Shown: one piece after another, positions 1 to 10,486 of the stretch
How positions within the stretch are numbered: position 1 is the first letter of the stretch
Layout: the number at the start of each line of letters is the position of its first letter
Assembly (NCBI RefSeq): GCF_964204865.1
Contig: NC_135260.1
Span: 1,550,001-1,614,000, forward strand
Direction of reading: 5' to 3'
DNA: 64,000 nucleotides
DNA from: Styela clava
Lineage: Eukaryota > Chordata > Ascidiacea > Stolidobranchia > Styelidae
Notes under the pieces: model-generated
Told to the model about the DNA's origin: nothing
The model's input: the letters and a program-made list of their open reading frames with translations, nothing else
Database searches by the model: none
Translations under genes and position numbers: made by a program

Positions 1-1648
1 AGAATCGTCCCAAACAAACTGTACGAAGGCCACCAATTGTACAAGTAGCACCGTATGCACCATATGTACAAGCAGCACCACATGTACCATATATACAAGC
101 AGCACCACATGTACCATTTGTTCAAGTAGCTCCTGCACCCGTGCCAGTGGTACAAGTAGCACCAGCACCCGTGTCAATTACTCCATCATTTACAGGTACT
201 AGAGACAAAAATAACATACTTTTTAATTGGACTTTTTTTTTGTGTGTTTCATTATAGTCCTCTTTCGGTTATAATCAGGGCTGTTTTCGATAAGTTTCAA
301 CAAGAAAAAATATTAGTATTCAAAAGCCTTTTAGTCTCAATGGTTGCCCAACTTAACCAATGGTTGCCCAACTCACCAACTTAATGATTGAAATACACAC
401 TCCCGACCACAACAGGTAAGGATTCGACCACGCGCGCATTGCGCACAGTTTTTCACAAAAATAAACTTACAAAATGGCGAAAAAAGAACAAGTTTGTCGG
501 GAGAAATTTCACTAATCTACAACAATCATGAAACGCTCCTCATAAACAATTGAACAACAAGAAATGGGTAATCCAAGTTTAGACTGCGGCGTATGGAGTC
601 GTAGTTCGGCATATTTTCACCAGAGTCGGAATTTCGCTGCTCGTTAACCAATCTTGGTTCCCCGCAGCTTCCCTTCCCCAGTAAAATGTGTGTTTAATTT
701 TATTTTATTATCAATTTCGTATATGGAAAAAATAAACTTAACTCTGACTATATTTTATTCTAGAAAGTCGGAAATACATGGAATTCCTAATTCTCCAGAT
801 TCTGACTTGAAACATAATAAGTGATAAAATAAATCAGATCTTTTCAAATGCACTCAAAATGCATTAACTTTAATAAACGTTGTTAACATTTTAGTAAAGA
901 AGGCTTGTGTTTGCCAACATTTTAGTTGTTGAATTTTAATTTCTCGGTGTTCAGAGCTGGTGTCAAAATATTTCAGCCCGATGGTACTTCTGTAGTATGC
1001 GACCAAAATGGTGGACCCCGGAACGTAGTATATATATGTACCAAGTTAGGGTTAGGCCATAATTCGTTCATAATTCGTTTCGTGTCAAGTTTTTGTTCAA
1101 TTTTTTTCTCGAATATTTTATGTTGAAAACAACTGCAAATCCAATGAGAACATATCTAAAATTCAATCAGCCTTATACGGATTCCCAAAAATGGTTTGAG
1201 AATTGACTCGTTTTCGTAATATCAGTCATCATTGGTTAGTTTTACTCGGTCAAGATAGCCGCGATTCGTAATTTACTATTCAATTTGAAATGCCCATCCC
1301 TAGTCAGAAGTAGTTTAGTACGATTCGACCAGTAGTATCTTTGAGTAGGAAACAAAGATAACAGTTTCAAAAATGTTTTTTTTTCTTATAATATTACTGG
1401 TAAGCAAAGCATTTTCTTCACGAGACATATTTTCCTTATATTATTTCATCGTTTGATATATTTTAGGTGCAGCATGTGGTTACGGAGAGGCTCTTATTCA
1501 TGGATGTCCAGATGTGTGTCAAAGTGCTCGCTGCATGATTCATGACGCTGTAATTTGTAGAGTTCACCCTTGCAATGGGTGCACTGCAAGGTGGTACAAC
1601 CACCAGGGACATGATGTCACAGCATCCTGTGGTCATGTCGTGGGATAA
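1..1648 (+). CDS. 3' end of secreted Cys-rich protein gene (last two exons, 5' part outside window)
   Basis: Two exons can be supported: 1-195 (entered mid-exon) and 1467-1648, stop TAA at 1646-1648. The first, read from base 3, encodes a linker of imperfect 9-10-residue repeats of the type V-P-Y-V-Q-A-A-P-H and ends at a phase-1 donor (CAG|GTACT). The second starts after TTTTAG and encodes 60 codons with eight cysteines spaced C9C3C4C7C4C2C15C. It has the same length (182 bp), phase and cysteine spacing as the last exon of the minus-strand gene at 36754-36935, with about 80% identical residues. By analogy the missing 5' exons should hold a signal peptide and EGF/WAP modules. The C-terminal domain looks extracellular and disulphide-bonded. 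I recall similar eight-Cys modules in invertebrate secreted proteins but cannot name the family. The intron (196-1466) is longer than its counterpart because of a LINE tail and a MITE fragment. Confidence 0.8.
635..751 (+). mobile_element. 5'-truncated LINE 3' tail in the intron
   Basis: The segment begins CGCTGCTCGTTAACCA and ends in an AATAAACTTA...CTGACTAT tail. The same 3'-UTR sequence recurs just before the 3' end of the LINE at 56276-58948 and, inverted, at about 42790-42930. It is flanked by ATTT (631-634 and 752-755). The paralogous intron at 37652-36935 runs through this point without the insert, so it is a recent, heavily truncated retro-insertion. Confidence 0.65.
983..1085 (+). 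mobile_element. Fragment of the GTAGTATGTG MITE family
   Basis: It carries the family's left end (GGTACTTCTGTAGTATGC, then a degenerate AAGATGGCGGAC box and GTTAGGGTTAGGCCATAAT) but no right terminus. It is absent from the paralogous intron. Confidence 0.6.
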
Positions 1649-1661
1649 GGATGGATGGAAA

Positions 1662-1667
1662 AATAAA
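1662..1667 (+). promoter_or_regulatory. Polyadenylation signal AATAAA
   Basis: A canonical AATAAA lies 14 bases after the TAA of the plus-strand Cys-rich gene, a very short 3' UTR. I found no equivalent this close to the stop of the minus-strand paralogue. Confidence 0.5.
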
Positions 1668-2043
1668 TCCTATCGGTGAAAACATCTACAGACTTATTAA
1701 AATTACGATCTCAAATTAATTGAAAAAGCAACTAAATGTAAACTTTGACACTCGATAAGCACTGAAAGTTTGAAAAGATTTGATTTTGACAACATTTTGA
1801 TTTAAAAAACTTTGACATTGTAAAAAACAACAACAAGCTATTATTTCAGTCAAAATGTTCAGTCTCTACAACAGCCCTGGTTGTTTATTAAAATTGTAAT
1901 GTGATTGATAAAAGATTTAGTGAGACATATATTGTATATTCTAATAAATTCATTGTTTGGTGAAGTATTCGTTGTCACGAGAGTTGCTTTATGGTAGTTT
2001 TATTGCGCATTTGTTCCTGAATCAAAGTCGCAGGATGATTTGG

Positions 2044-2276
2044 TGGCGCTGCGTAGTATGTGCAACAAGATGGCGGACAGCTGAACATAGTAGGGGTACC
2101 AGGTTAGGGTTAGGCCATAATTTTATTCCACTTTTCCCTATTTTAGTTCTAACACGAGTTCGGGGACTAGCCAAGAGACTCCCGTATCTGTACCTGAAAT
2201 TATGGCCTAACCCTAATCTGATACGCATACTACGTCCCGGTTTTCTCAATCTTGTTGCACATACTACTGGAGTGCG
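2044..2276. mobile_element. Complete GTAGTATGTG-family MITE with target duplication
   Basis: This 233-bp palindromic element has inverted ends sharing the 19 bases GTAGTATGTGCAACAAGAT and an internal inverted pair GTTAGGGTTAGGCCATAAT. GATTTGG flanks it on both sides (2037-2043 and 2277-2283; 7 of 8 bases if an 8-bp duplication is assumed). The inverted paralogue has a single GATTTGG at the matching position near 36400, an empty site that fixes the element's limits. There is no coding capacity. An 8-bp duplication would fit a hAT-type parent. Confidence 0.85.
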
Positions 2277-2469
2277 GATTTGGCAATCTTTTCATAGAGC
2301 GAAAATGAACATAGCAGCGAACCGAGCTTTACCTGCTACCCAGTTTAGAAAAAAATTTCATATTCATACTGGGGTAGAAAGTTCATAAGATGACTTGATC
2401 ACAGCAATCAGGTGACTGATCGCGATTTCGTAGTCACCAATCCTACCATACAAACTGCTCGATTGAGAA

Positions 2470-2545
2470 ATATATTGGGTGCCCTCGAAGTATGTGAACC
2501 AAGATGGCGGACACCGAAACACCGGAAAGTAGTATGTGTATATGG
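2470..2545 (+). mobile_element. MITE fragment (same family)
   Basis: A left-end fragment (AAGTATGTGAACCAAGATGG, a duplicated CACCGAAACACCGG, then GTAGTATGTGTA) is cut off by the adjacent SINE. It belongs to the 0.9-kb insertion found only in this arm of the duplication. Confidence 0.6.
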
Positions 2546-2549
2546 TTGG

Positions 2550-2886
2550 GGATATGATAGGATTTACATATTTATCCCGGGGGAGAGAAAAACCGATAAG
2601 ACGGCTTAATCATATGATGTACCACGGCCTGTCGTCCGGTTACCATTTCATGTCGGGTATGGGATTAGTTAGTATTTATTTTCGAAAGCATGGACTTGAT
2701 GGTGGAGGAAGCCGTAACCGACGAGCAGTTACGTGAACCACCATACGTCGGCGAGGAGTCAAGCAATCTTCTCGCACATGACCATACCCGCGTGGGATTC
2801 GAACCTAAGAACCCACGCAGAGTTGTCAGAGGTGCGGTGGCGAGCGTATTCCCAACGCTTAGCACGATGAGCCAGACCGCCGCGCC
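2550..2886 (-). mobile_element. tRNA-derived SINE, family 1, near full length
   Basis: Read on the minus strand it starts GGCGCGGCGGTCTGGCTCAT, has an A-box-like TGGCTCATCGTGC and a perfect B box GGTTCGAATCC (on plus, GGATTCGAACC near 2798), followed by an unrelated body and an AT-rich end. Further copies lie at 14991-15320, 15690-15925 and 17700-17925 and in each 5S unit, so it is a SINE family rather than a tRNA gene. Confidence 0.8.
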
Positions 2887-3223
2887 AGGTTTCGTATATC
2901 CGTGTCAGCCACATTTATCACTTGATGATCCACTTATTTGTAACTTCCAACCACCGGACATGGTTGAAGTTGCCCTTAATTGAGCCTAGGTGTGGCATAA
3001 ATCAATACGACGTCAGTAATCCTGAACATAGAACCGTTTTTTTATATTTCTATAACGACTTAATAATAATATTTGTCCAGCGATAGGTAACTATATCAAC
3101 CACACTTTTCTCATTAACACGTTTTCTCTCAGTTCGAGAACAGATTACAAAAACTTATACTGAAAAAAAAAACCGGGGCGTCACACGAGAAGAGAGTTGT
3201 ACTATTCTTTACCAACCAGTAGA
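2887..3223. other. Rest of the arm-specific insertion, no gene seen
   Basis: No coding exon or recognised element is visible. The paralogous arm joins directly at a point matching 3224, so this DNA arrived with the SINE/MITE block. It contains an A10 run near 3164. Confidence 0.4.
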
Positions 3224-3525
3224 TGGCGTACTACGCATTCTTCACCGAACGCTTGACTTGAAACTGTCGTTACCAACCTTTTTCGTTATATTCCCTCTCA
3301 GACTATTGCCCCTCTTCATTCACCCCTTAATATGCATAAAAATTTCTCGATCTGTTCCATCTTTAATGGATCATTAGCTGGTACTGTGTGGGAATCTCGG
3401 TCACGCTTTTGTACAGTTCGAGAAGTTTATGTTTGCATAAATAAACATATTAATGGTAATGAAGATATGTAGTAGTTGTACTATAGCTAATACTAAGCCG
3501 AATTCCGCAGGCTGGGAAACTAAAA

Positions 3526-3755
3526 GGTACTCCTGTAGTATGTTAAACAAGATGGCGGTCACCGGAACGTAGTATGTATACCAGGGATGGTTAGGCCATA
3601 ATTTTAGATGCAAATACTACGGGAGTCACTTGAGTCTCCGAACTCGTAATAGAACTAAAATAAAAAAATGGAATCAAATTATGACCTAATCTTAACCTGG
3701 TACACATTCTACGTTCCGGTGTCCGCCATCTTGGTTAGCATACTACATGAGTACA
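3526..3755. mobile_element. Complete GTAGTATGTG-family MITE
   Basis: This 230-bp palindromic element starts GGTACTCCTGTAGTATGT and ends in the inverse, ACTACATGAGTAC, with the internal GGTTAGGCCATAATTTTA pair and the AAGATGGCGG box. AACTAAAA (3518-3525) and GACTAAAA (3756-3763) flank it, 7 of 8 matching. It sits in another block missing from the paralogous arm. Confidence 0.75.
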
Positions 3756-4114
3756 GACTAAAATAATAAACAAATGCAAGCTTGGTACGATATTACGCAA
3801 GTAATGAGCCCGTTTCTTCCTAGGTCATTTCTCTGCGCAAAAAATAAAACGTGTGCCACGTGAATGCAGCATTATGACGCAGGTTCATCGGTGTGTTAAG
3901 ATACTATTCCTATCGTTGTATTTCAATCGATAGATCTGCTTGTCTTGGGACTTGTTCTGGGCGGAGATTCAAAACAAAAAATGACGTAGTACTATACTTC
4001 AACATTCAATGGGCCTAATATAATAATCCTGTATAAGTGTATTATTTATTCGAAACTTCCTAACGAAGTTTAGGGGTTGCAAAACGCACACCAATTTCAC
4101 TCAACGACCTATAT

Positions 4115-4979
4115 CAGGGATGGCGAACCACTGACCCGCGGGTCACAAAGTGACCCACCGCGTTTTATTCGTGACCCTCCAAGGCACGAATAAAATAATA
4201 AAAAAATGCTAATATATCAGTGATAAGAATTGATAAAACCAGCCTTAATAATCTAACAATACCTAAACTTTTATAATCTACCGTCAGTTGGGCGGTCAGG
4301 GCCGCGAGGGCTCATATTCAAATTGTTAATTTCGGGCCGGTATGGTAATTTTCAAAACCCCTTATCTTGGACGCATGTCTGCACCGCTGTGAACCATTAT
4401 TCAGCTATTGGCTCTGACATCGTTTATTACATGACAATGCAACTGATATGTTAATTTGTTGCTACGTCTGGTCTCTTTCGGAAGTTCATCTGCAGACTGT
4501 TTTAGGGGTTATGCGAGAACTAGAAGCTACTTTGTATTTTATTAGTTTCTCGTCCACAATACCGTTAAGAGAACAAAATCTTTCAGACTTGAAATAAAAG
4601 CCTAGAAATCTGAAATAACAATGGGGCAGTGTAAAAGTGCCTTAATGAGGTTGAAAGTATAGAACACTGTCAGGGTGGGATTCCCTCCAAACTCTTTGGA
4701 ACCGTAAAATAATTTACCGCATCATACTAAACGTTTATGGTAAATCATATGCGTGTTTTCGTACTCTAATTTCATAAAATCGAGAGCCATAAAAAGTCCC
4801 TGATAGAAGTGCTGCATAAGTAAAGCCTGAAACTACACCAACAGAAGCCTAAAAGATTTGCTTTAGAAGTTTCTTATAGATACAAACATTGATCATAATA
4901 TATCTGTGACCCACTTCTTATGTTCCGCAATAAAAATATAATTTTTGACCCATTCATTGAAAAAGGTTCGCCATCCCTG
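4115..4979. mobile_element. Non-autonomous hAT element, 865 bp
   Basis: The 15-bp terminal repeats are perfect (CAGGGATGGCGAACC / GGTTCGCCATCCCTG). A perfect 8-bp duplication ACCTATAT flanks them (4107-4114 and 4980-4987). Both are hallmarks of the hAT superfamily. No transposase frame survives inside. Confidence 0.92.
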
Positions 4980-4987
4980 ACCTATAT

Positions 4988-5590
4988 CTATTGAACTTTT
5001 TTTCGAAACACAATTATAAAAAAATCTCACGATTGCATAACAATATCGACTTTGTTTTCAATACCCGAGAAGGGGCGCACTTGCATAAATAACAATGTCG
5101 TTTCAACAGGGGTCGCAGGAAATTTAAATATATTGGATATAGGGTTGCGCGATCGATTTTTGGGAAGCTCCAATTTATTCTATACATATCGCTATATTTG
5201 AATTAATATTCCCAAAACCGCGTGCGTAGTACTTTGCTCTGAGGTGAATCATGGACTTTGAAAAAAACTGCAAATGTCGAATTAAATATGTATGCCTGTA
5301 TGACGCTGATGTGTTGGTGCTGGGGCTTTCGTGAACGTTCATCGATAATATTTGATTTTCCTCAATAAAATAATAAACAAACAAGCCGGTAGGCGCCCAG
5401 GATCTCCGCTGATAGTTGAGGCCTGTACTCAATCAACCGGTTGCCAAACATAGAAACTTGAGGATCTTTATCGGCGGCGCGATTAAGCAAGTGAGCGGGT
5501 TGCTAAAAAAGCCAGTTCATTTCAAGCTCTGCACGTTTTGTAAACATTCTCGCGTGACTGATATACGGTGGCTAAAAATTCGCAACTTTT
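4988..5590. other. Gap with no recognised feature
   Basis: AT-rich DNA with short chance frames only. I see no splice-bounded exon, terminal repeat or RNA gene. Confidence 0.5.
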
Positions 5591-6140
5591 TTTAGGGACT
5601 GCGAAATAGCACTTTTTTCCGATTTTGAAGAGAAATAGCACTTTTTTCTGATTTTGAAAGGAAAAAAATTCAAAATTGAAAAATATGTTCATGTGAGTCT
5701 TATTAAGTTGTCAAATAAGTAACATACCAGTACTTTTGTAACTCAATTCTGCATATCATAACGATATTTACCGGAATTCTAACCTATGAGATGCAGACAT
5801 AGAAGATAAAGCTTTTGCATTAACCGCAAAATTCTTGTTAATAATATGATTATTATACAAGCACGCGTATTCCGCTTCTCCCGCAAAACGCTCCAACGGC
5901 GTAATCGCGGTGAGTTTCTTTGAACGAGAGTGTGGTCATGTGACATCCACGAATTGCCACAAAATGAAACGATTTTCTGGTGCAAGTTTGACGGGCCTTA
6001 GTTCCCCTCTGGATTTAGAAAGTTCTGAAACCCGACACGACATTATTTAGTAATATAATGTACGATATCTTATCTTTAATATTTAGCGCTGATAATTAGG
6101 GCCCGACCGATACTGCCTTTTTGAACCGATACCGATACTG

Positions 6141-6653
6141 CTAGTTTTCCAAAACTAGGCCGATAAGCCGATAACGATACCGATGTTTCTTCACATATAT
6201 TTGTGGCAGCATTTCTGTTCTGAAATACTTCTCAGTCTTTAGGGCGTAGCGAGGTTCAATGGTTTCTATTAGCCTGCGGAATCCATCATCTTGCACTATT
6301 GCAAATGGCCTGTTGTCAGTGGCTATCATCTCCATTATTATTTTATCAAGTGATTTCGTTCTTGCGTCATTTCCATGCCATTTATTAAATTTATCCATTA
6401 TGTGTTCCCATGAAGGTTGCCGATTAAACTGGGAAGCTTCAGCTGGCCTTTTTCGCGTTAACTGCGTCTGCGAAATCTCATCATACTTGCTCTTGTGTTT
6501 CGATCTGAGATGACTCCACAAATTACTGGTGTTTTTCTTTTTGGAATCGGCGGAACCTTGACTTAACAATGATGAGCATATTTTACAAAGTACACCATCA
6601 CTGTGGCATACAAAGTATTCCCATACTTTGCTCTTACCGCTAGAACCAGCCAT
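6141..6653 (-). CDS. Truncated BED-finger hAT transposase, N-terminal 170 residues
   Basis: Starting at Met 6653, the protein has a BED-type zinc finger at residues 8-55 (V-W-E-Y-F start, Cys23-x2-Cys26, His48-x4-His53 in NLWSHLRSKH). The hAT segment MEMIATDNRPFAIVQDDGF...PRY follows at about 108-136. The frame then runs straight into the CCGATACCG repeats near the terminus, so its last dozen residues are terminal-repeat sequence. A full hAT transposase is usually 550-700 residues. The RNase H-like core and the C-terminal dimerisation region are missing. It could still bind DNA but cannot cut. It is an internal-deletion relic within the 6097-7366 element, unrelated to the hAT gene at 9645-10480. 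Confidence 0.8.
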   Translation of the reverse strand: MAGSSGKSKVWEYFVCHSDGVLCKICSSLLSQGSADSKKKNTSNLWSHLRSKHKSKYDEISQTQLTRKRPAEASQFNRQPSWEHIMDKFNKWHGNDARTKSLDKIIMEMIATDNRPFAIVQDDGFRRLIETIEPRYALKTEKYFRTEMLPQIYVKKHRYRYRLIGLVLEN

Positions 6654-6685
6654 CTATAACATACCAATACAAGAAGTTAAATAAT

Positions 6686-7236
6686 ACCTTCAACGACTGA
6701 AGCGCAAGGGAAATCAAGCGCCGTGTAAACTACGCGAAAATTCTCTATCTAGCGTATATTATTTGACACAAATAAGCCGTTCACGTGTTCTATTGCTTCG
6801 ATTTGCAAACTTGCTTGCAAAGTGTGAAATCCCGTGTCGCAATCGTCCGTGAAACCGCTTTTGATAAGAGAGAAATAGAAATAGTGAAGAAAAAGAGTTT
6901 TACGCAGAACCGCTCTCGAATTAAACAAGCGATAAAACTGCTTTCCCGGCAACCTTCAACAACTAAAGCGCAAGGGAAATCAAGCGCCGTGTAAACTACG
7001 CGAAAATTCTCTATTTAATCTAGCGTATATTATTTGACACAAATAAGCCGTTCACGTGTTCTATCGCTTCGATTTGTAAGCCACCACGCTGCAAACTTGC
7101 TTGCAAAGTGTGAAATTCCGTGTCGCAAACGTCCGTGAAACCGCTTTTGATAAGAGAGAAATAGAAATAGTGAAGAAAAAGAGTTTCACGCAGAACCGCT
7201 CTCGAATTAAACAAGCGATAAAACTGCTTTCCCGGC
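6686..7236. repeat. Tandem duplication, about 266-285-bp unit, two copies
   Basis: Copy 1 (6686-6951) and copy 2 (6952-7236) both begin ACCTTCAAC and end CTTTCCCGGC. Copy 2 has a few small insertions (GCCACCACGCTG near 7080). It lies upstream of the BED transposase frame, in the leader of the element. Confidence 0.85.
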
Positions 7237-7374
7237 GCAATTTTGACACTTTGGCAGTCACGTGATTAGCCGATAACTATCGGTAAAATTAGCCGATACC
7301 GATAGTTCAAAATTTGTGAAAAACAAGGCCGATATATCGGCCGGCCGATATATCAGTCGGGCCCTACTGATAAT

Positions 7375-8885
7375 GATAAATAAGAATGTGTAATTGCAAT
7401 TCCGGAGGCGTATTTTCCTTTCTCTCCATGAAACAGACATGAAACGAATTTTACCGCCGTCGTGGGTGCATAAAAGGAGAGAAGGGTTATAAGTTAATTT
7501 AAGGACGTACGTTTCCCGACTCAATCACTTTTATGAATACGAATCACAGCGCATTGAAAAGACAAATAGAATTTAATAACATTAATTTACAACGATTTAC
7601 GGGTAAGAACTAAACTAGAGCTATCGCTAACAGGTAGAAACGATAAATGTAAAAAAAGAAATTCCCTTGCCTTTTTGTGTCATATTTTTCAATTCCTAAT
7701 TTTGCACAGAGCGTGTCAGCACCGTTTTTGTAAATTTAGAAACGTCGAACTCGAACCATGCAAATAATGTATTTATGGAAATTTCTCGAGATATCGGGAA
7801 AACATATTTTTATTTTAACCACCTAGAAATGCCATTATTGCCGATTCATTCACGAGTTTAGTATCAGAGTTTTAACTCAAATCTGAGTTAAGTGAATACT
7901 CGACACTGAGTATTCAAGAGATTACCAATTTGCGGAGTTTTAAAATATTATTTTTTACGAAAGTTACACGGACACGATCTAAAATTAAAAGCATAGAAAT
8001 ACCAACTATCCGCCTCACAAATATCGCATCCCGGGGCCAGTAATGGTAATATTGTTCGCCTAAAAAATTGCGACCGTAATTTATAAACTGTGATACAAAT
8101 CCTGCACAGAAGATAAAAATCAGAATAAAATTAAATTGTGTTGTGAATGCACACCGTAATAGCGGTCTTTAACATCTTCGCCGATGTGAACTCGCAATTC
8201 TGTCCGAAATATAATATATTTTTCTCGCAACTAATCACATCGCGCATGTAAATAATCATTAAATGGCAATAAAAAATCAACTTCATTAACAACAAATTCC
8301 AAGTAGTAGTTCCACATTTCATGCATTTGATCGGCGCTACATGCGAGCGCGTTTTTGTACATACAAACCATTATGAGGCTACTGATATCTGCATGTTATA
8401 GTTCTCTCTAAAATTAATTTTCGCGATTTTTAGTGTTTTGTTTCTGAATGCGGATAACCGCTGACTGCGGATAAATGGTCGATGTTCAAAATAGGACTTG
8501 CAAAATATTCACCAATACCGACAGGCAAAGAAAGGTGTGCTACATGTAACTGGAATTTCGCTGTGAACGACCATACCTTTTAGTTTATTAAACGCATTAT
8601 GTCGTCGTGAAACACACTTTTGGTGCAATGTTTTAATTTCAATTTTCGAGAATCATACTCGTTGTATTTTGTGTTCCTTCGCAAATTCTGCCTATATATG
8701 ATGTTTTCTACCCGATTTGAACTAACTCACACGCAAATCAAGGCATGCCGACATTTTAAAAAATTACTTGTCTTTGCGTAAACTCTGAAATCGTATAACA
8801 TTAATGTAAACGAGAAATTAGGCTAAAAGCTAGTTTACGATCACGAAACGGGGAAAGATTTTAGAAGTGATCTTGTGTAATATTT
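7375..8885. other. Gap inside the large hAT-like repeat
   Basis: No coding exon recognised. If the 5599-11150 element is real, this is its non-coding 5' interior or a decayed remnant. Confidence 0.4.
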
Positions 8886-8889
8886 AGGA

Positions 8890-9272
8890 GAAAAAGTTTG
8901 AAGGGAAAGTAGGTTAACTTATCTCTTAAAACAGCGGGTGGTGTCTATCAAAATGATATTGCTTAATATATCGGAGAAAAAAATCTTCGGAGTGAAAGTA
9001 GGTTACCCTATCTCGTAAAGCGGGAGATGACTTTCAAAGTAATATTGTGCAAATGTGCAATATTTTGGAGAAAAAGGTTTGAAGGAAAAATAGGTTAACT
9101 TATTGCTTAAAACAGCGGGTGGCCTCTATCAAAGTGATTGCTTAAATAGCGGAGAAAAAAAAATCTTCGGAGTGAAAGTAGGTTAACCTAGCTCGTAAAG
9201 CGGGAGATGACGTTCAAAGTAATATTGTGCAATATTTTGGAGAAAAAGGTTTGAAGGGAAAGTAGGTTAGCC
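8890..9272. repeat. Tandem repeat, about 170-180-bp unit, just over two copies
   Basis: Three starts (about 8893, 9071 and 9241) share AAAAAG-TTTGAAGG. Each full unit holds an A part (CTTAAAACAGCGGGTGG) and a B part (CGTAAAGCGGGAGATGA) that resemble each other, so the unit itself is an older dimer. Confidence 0.8.
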
Positions 9273-9644
9273 CTTTTTTTTCAACAACACAACAATCGAT
9301 AAAGAATGAAAAAGGGAGCCGGAGAAACATGACGTCAAACAATCTTATAAAACTGGAAGAGGAGCGACTACTTTCAAGCATATTCTATCGAACGAGGAAG
9401 CGTGGTTAAAGCGATAGCGCCCAGATTTGACCTACCTACGAGGATGGAAAAAGTTTGTCATAGATTTATTATGATAAAATAGGCTTAGCTTAGAATATGA
9501 ATCATCGCATGGTGTGTTAGTGTGCAATCAATTTGTGGTAGATTAATTACAATTCCACTTCCTAATATTACGTTAAGCCAATTTTACCCGTAATTATGAA
9601 CGGACATTTACCACTTTACTTTCTTAGAAATTATTTTAGTAGGC

Positions 9645-10480
9645 ATGGCAGAGAAAAAGAAACAACGACATGATATTTTGGAGCTTGACGCTTGGACGGA
9701 GAAATGGAAAAGAGAGTTTCCATATATTATACACGATAAGAACCGCAATCTGCACGTATGTTACTTACATTTCTGAGTTCAATATAAGAAAATTAGACAA
9801 TATGGACCTTTGATCGAAGAATTCACAAACAAGGAGGCAGTAGTGATGGAATGGCAGAATCTTCGTCATGATCTGCATATTCTCCAAATACCGGCTATGG
9901 AGAACGTAAGTTCTAATCGGTAGCTAGTAGCTACTATTTGTATTTATTTGTCGTATGCTTCTGATCTCTCATCCAACACACACGCACTTAGCTTCGAAGC
10001 ATATGAAACCTAATTTAATATATGCAAATAAATTACAGGTATGCAAGTACTTAGCGGCAGCGCCCGAGTACCCATGCTTTCAAGTGCTGGGCAAAGTCCT
10101 ACAAGTTTTCGCAGCCGGTACCTCGGGGGCCGAACGAGGGTTTTCTTCAATAAACATAATTAAGACGAAACACAGGTGAAAATTATTATAACAATTTTGA
10201 AAGTATGAGAATTTGAGCAAACTTCTTACTTATTTATTTAGAAAATAGGACTATATTTGATATTGGTGAATACCACTTTTGTAGGAATAGGCTTAGCAGC
10301 AGACACCTAACAATGCTTCTGAGATGTGGCGGGGAGACATCCATAAAAGCAGACAAAGCGGAATCATTCTTCATGGATGTCTTGCAACATTGGAAAGAGT
10401 CCAAGCTACGTCGCCACGAACGGGCTGCAGAAGTCACGCCATCCATTTTTATTCGTTCGCTTTTGTATTTTTATTTGTGA
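9645..10480 (+). CDS. Four-exon mini hAT-transposase gene lacking the catalytic core
   Basis: Exons 9645-9755, 9789-9905, 10039-10175 and 10285-10480 sum to 561 bp (186 residues plus stop). The joins keep frame (phases 0, 0, 2), with donors CAC|GTATGT, AAC|GTAAGT and CAG|GTGAAA; the 33-bp first intron is very short. Residues about 10-37 resemble a transposase start (W-x3-W-K-R-E-F-P). Exon 2 has a hAT E-F-x-N-K-E-A...M-E-W motif. Exons 3-4 carry the C-terminal dimerisation signature G-A-E-R-G-F-S-S-x-N-x-I-K-T-K-x-R-N-R-L-S, typical of ZNF862-like hATs. AATAAA overlaps the stop region at 10480-10485. The DDE/RNase H middle is absent. It may be a deletion derivative or a domesticated dimerisation protein; the open frame through four exons makes the second worth testing. 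Confidence 0.6.
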
Positions 10481-10486
10481 ATAAAA

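Larger units (their letters stand above)
1..4090 (+). repeat. Left arm of an inverted segmental duplication
   Basis: This stretch matches the reverse complement of about 36005-37867, in order: linker exon, intron, Cys-rich exon, 3' flank to about 2043, 3220-3320, 3860-3980 and 4020-4085. Homology is broken by DNA present only in this arm: 635-751, about 983-1085, 2044-2276, about 2307-3223 and about 3330-3860. The first base of the window is inside the homology, so the true left edge is unknown. Confidence 0.8.
6097..7366 (-). mobile_element. hAT element, internally deleted, 1270 bp
   Basis: The ends are TAGGGCCCGACCGATA and the inverse with one change. A perfect 8-bp target duplication CTGATAAT lies at 6089-6096 and 7367-7374. 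Subterminal CCGATACCGATA repeats occur at both ends. It carries the N-terminal part of a BED-finger transposase on the minus strand and a duplicated leader. It sits inside the larger repeat of 5599-11150 and is therefore younger than it. Confidence 0.92.

Noticed and set aside
1374-1410. ATG plus hydrophobic codons ending at GTAAGC in the first intron, resembling a signal-peptide exon
   Set aside because: It is phase 0, while the next exon needs phase 1, and the join hits a stop. The paralogous intron has no ATG there.
2022-2388. Overlapping 75- and 143-codon frames on both strands
   Set aside because: They lie across the palindromic MITE; both strands are open because the element is self-complementary.
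9955-10179. Single-exon 74-codon protein starting at 9955
   Set aside because: Its first part is intron. The hAT homology begins only after the acceptor at 10038, so the spliced model fits better.
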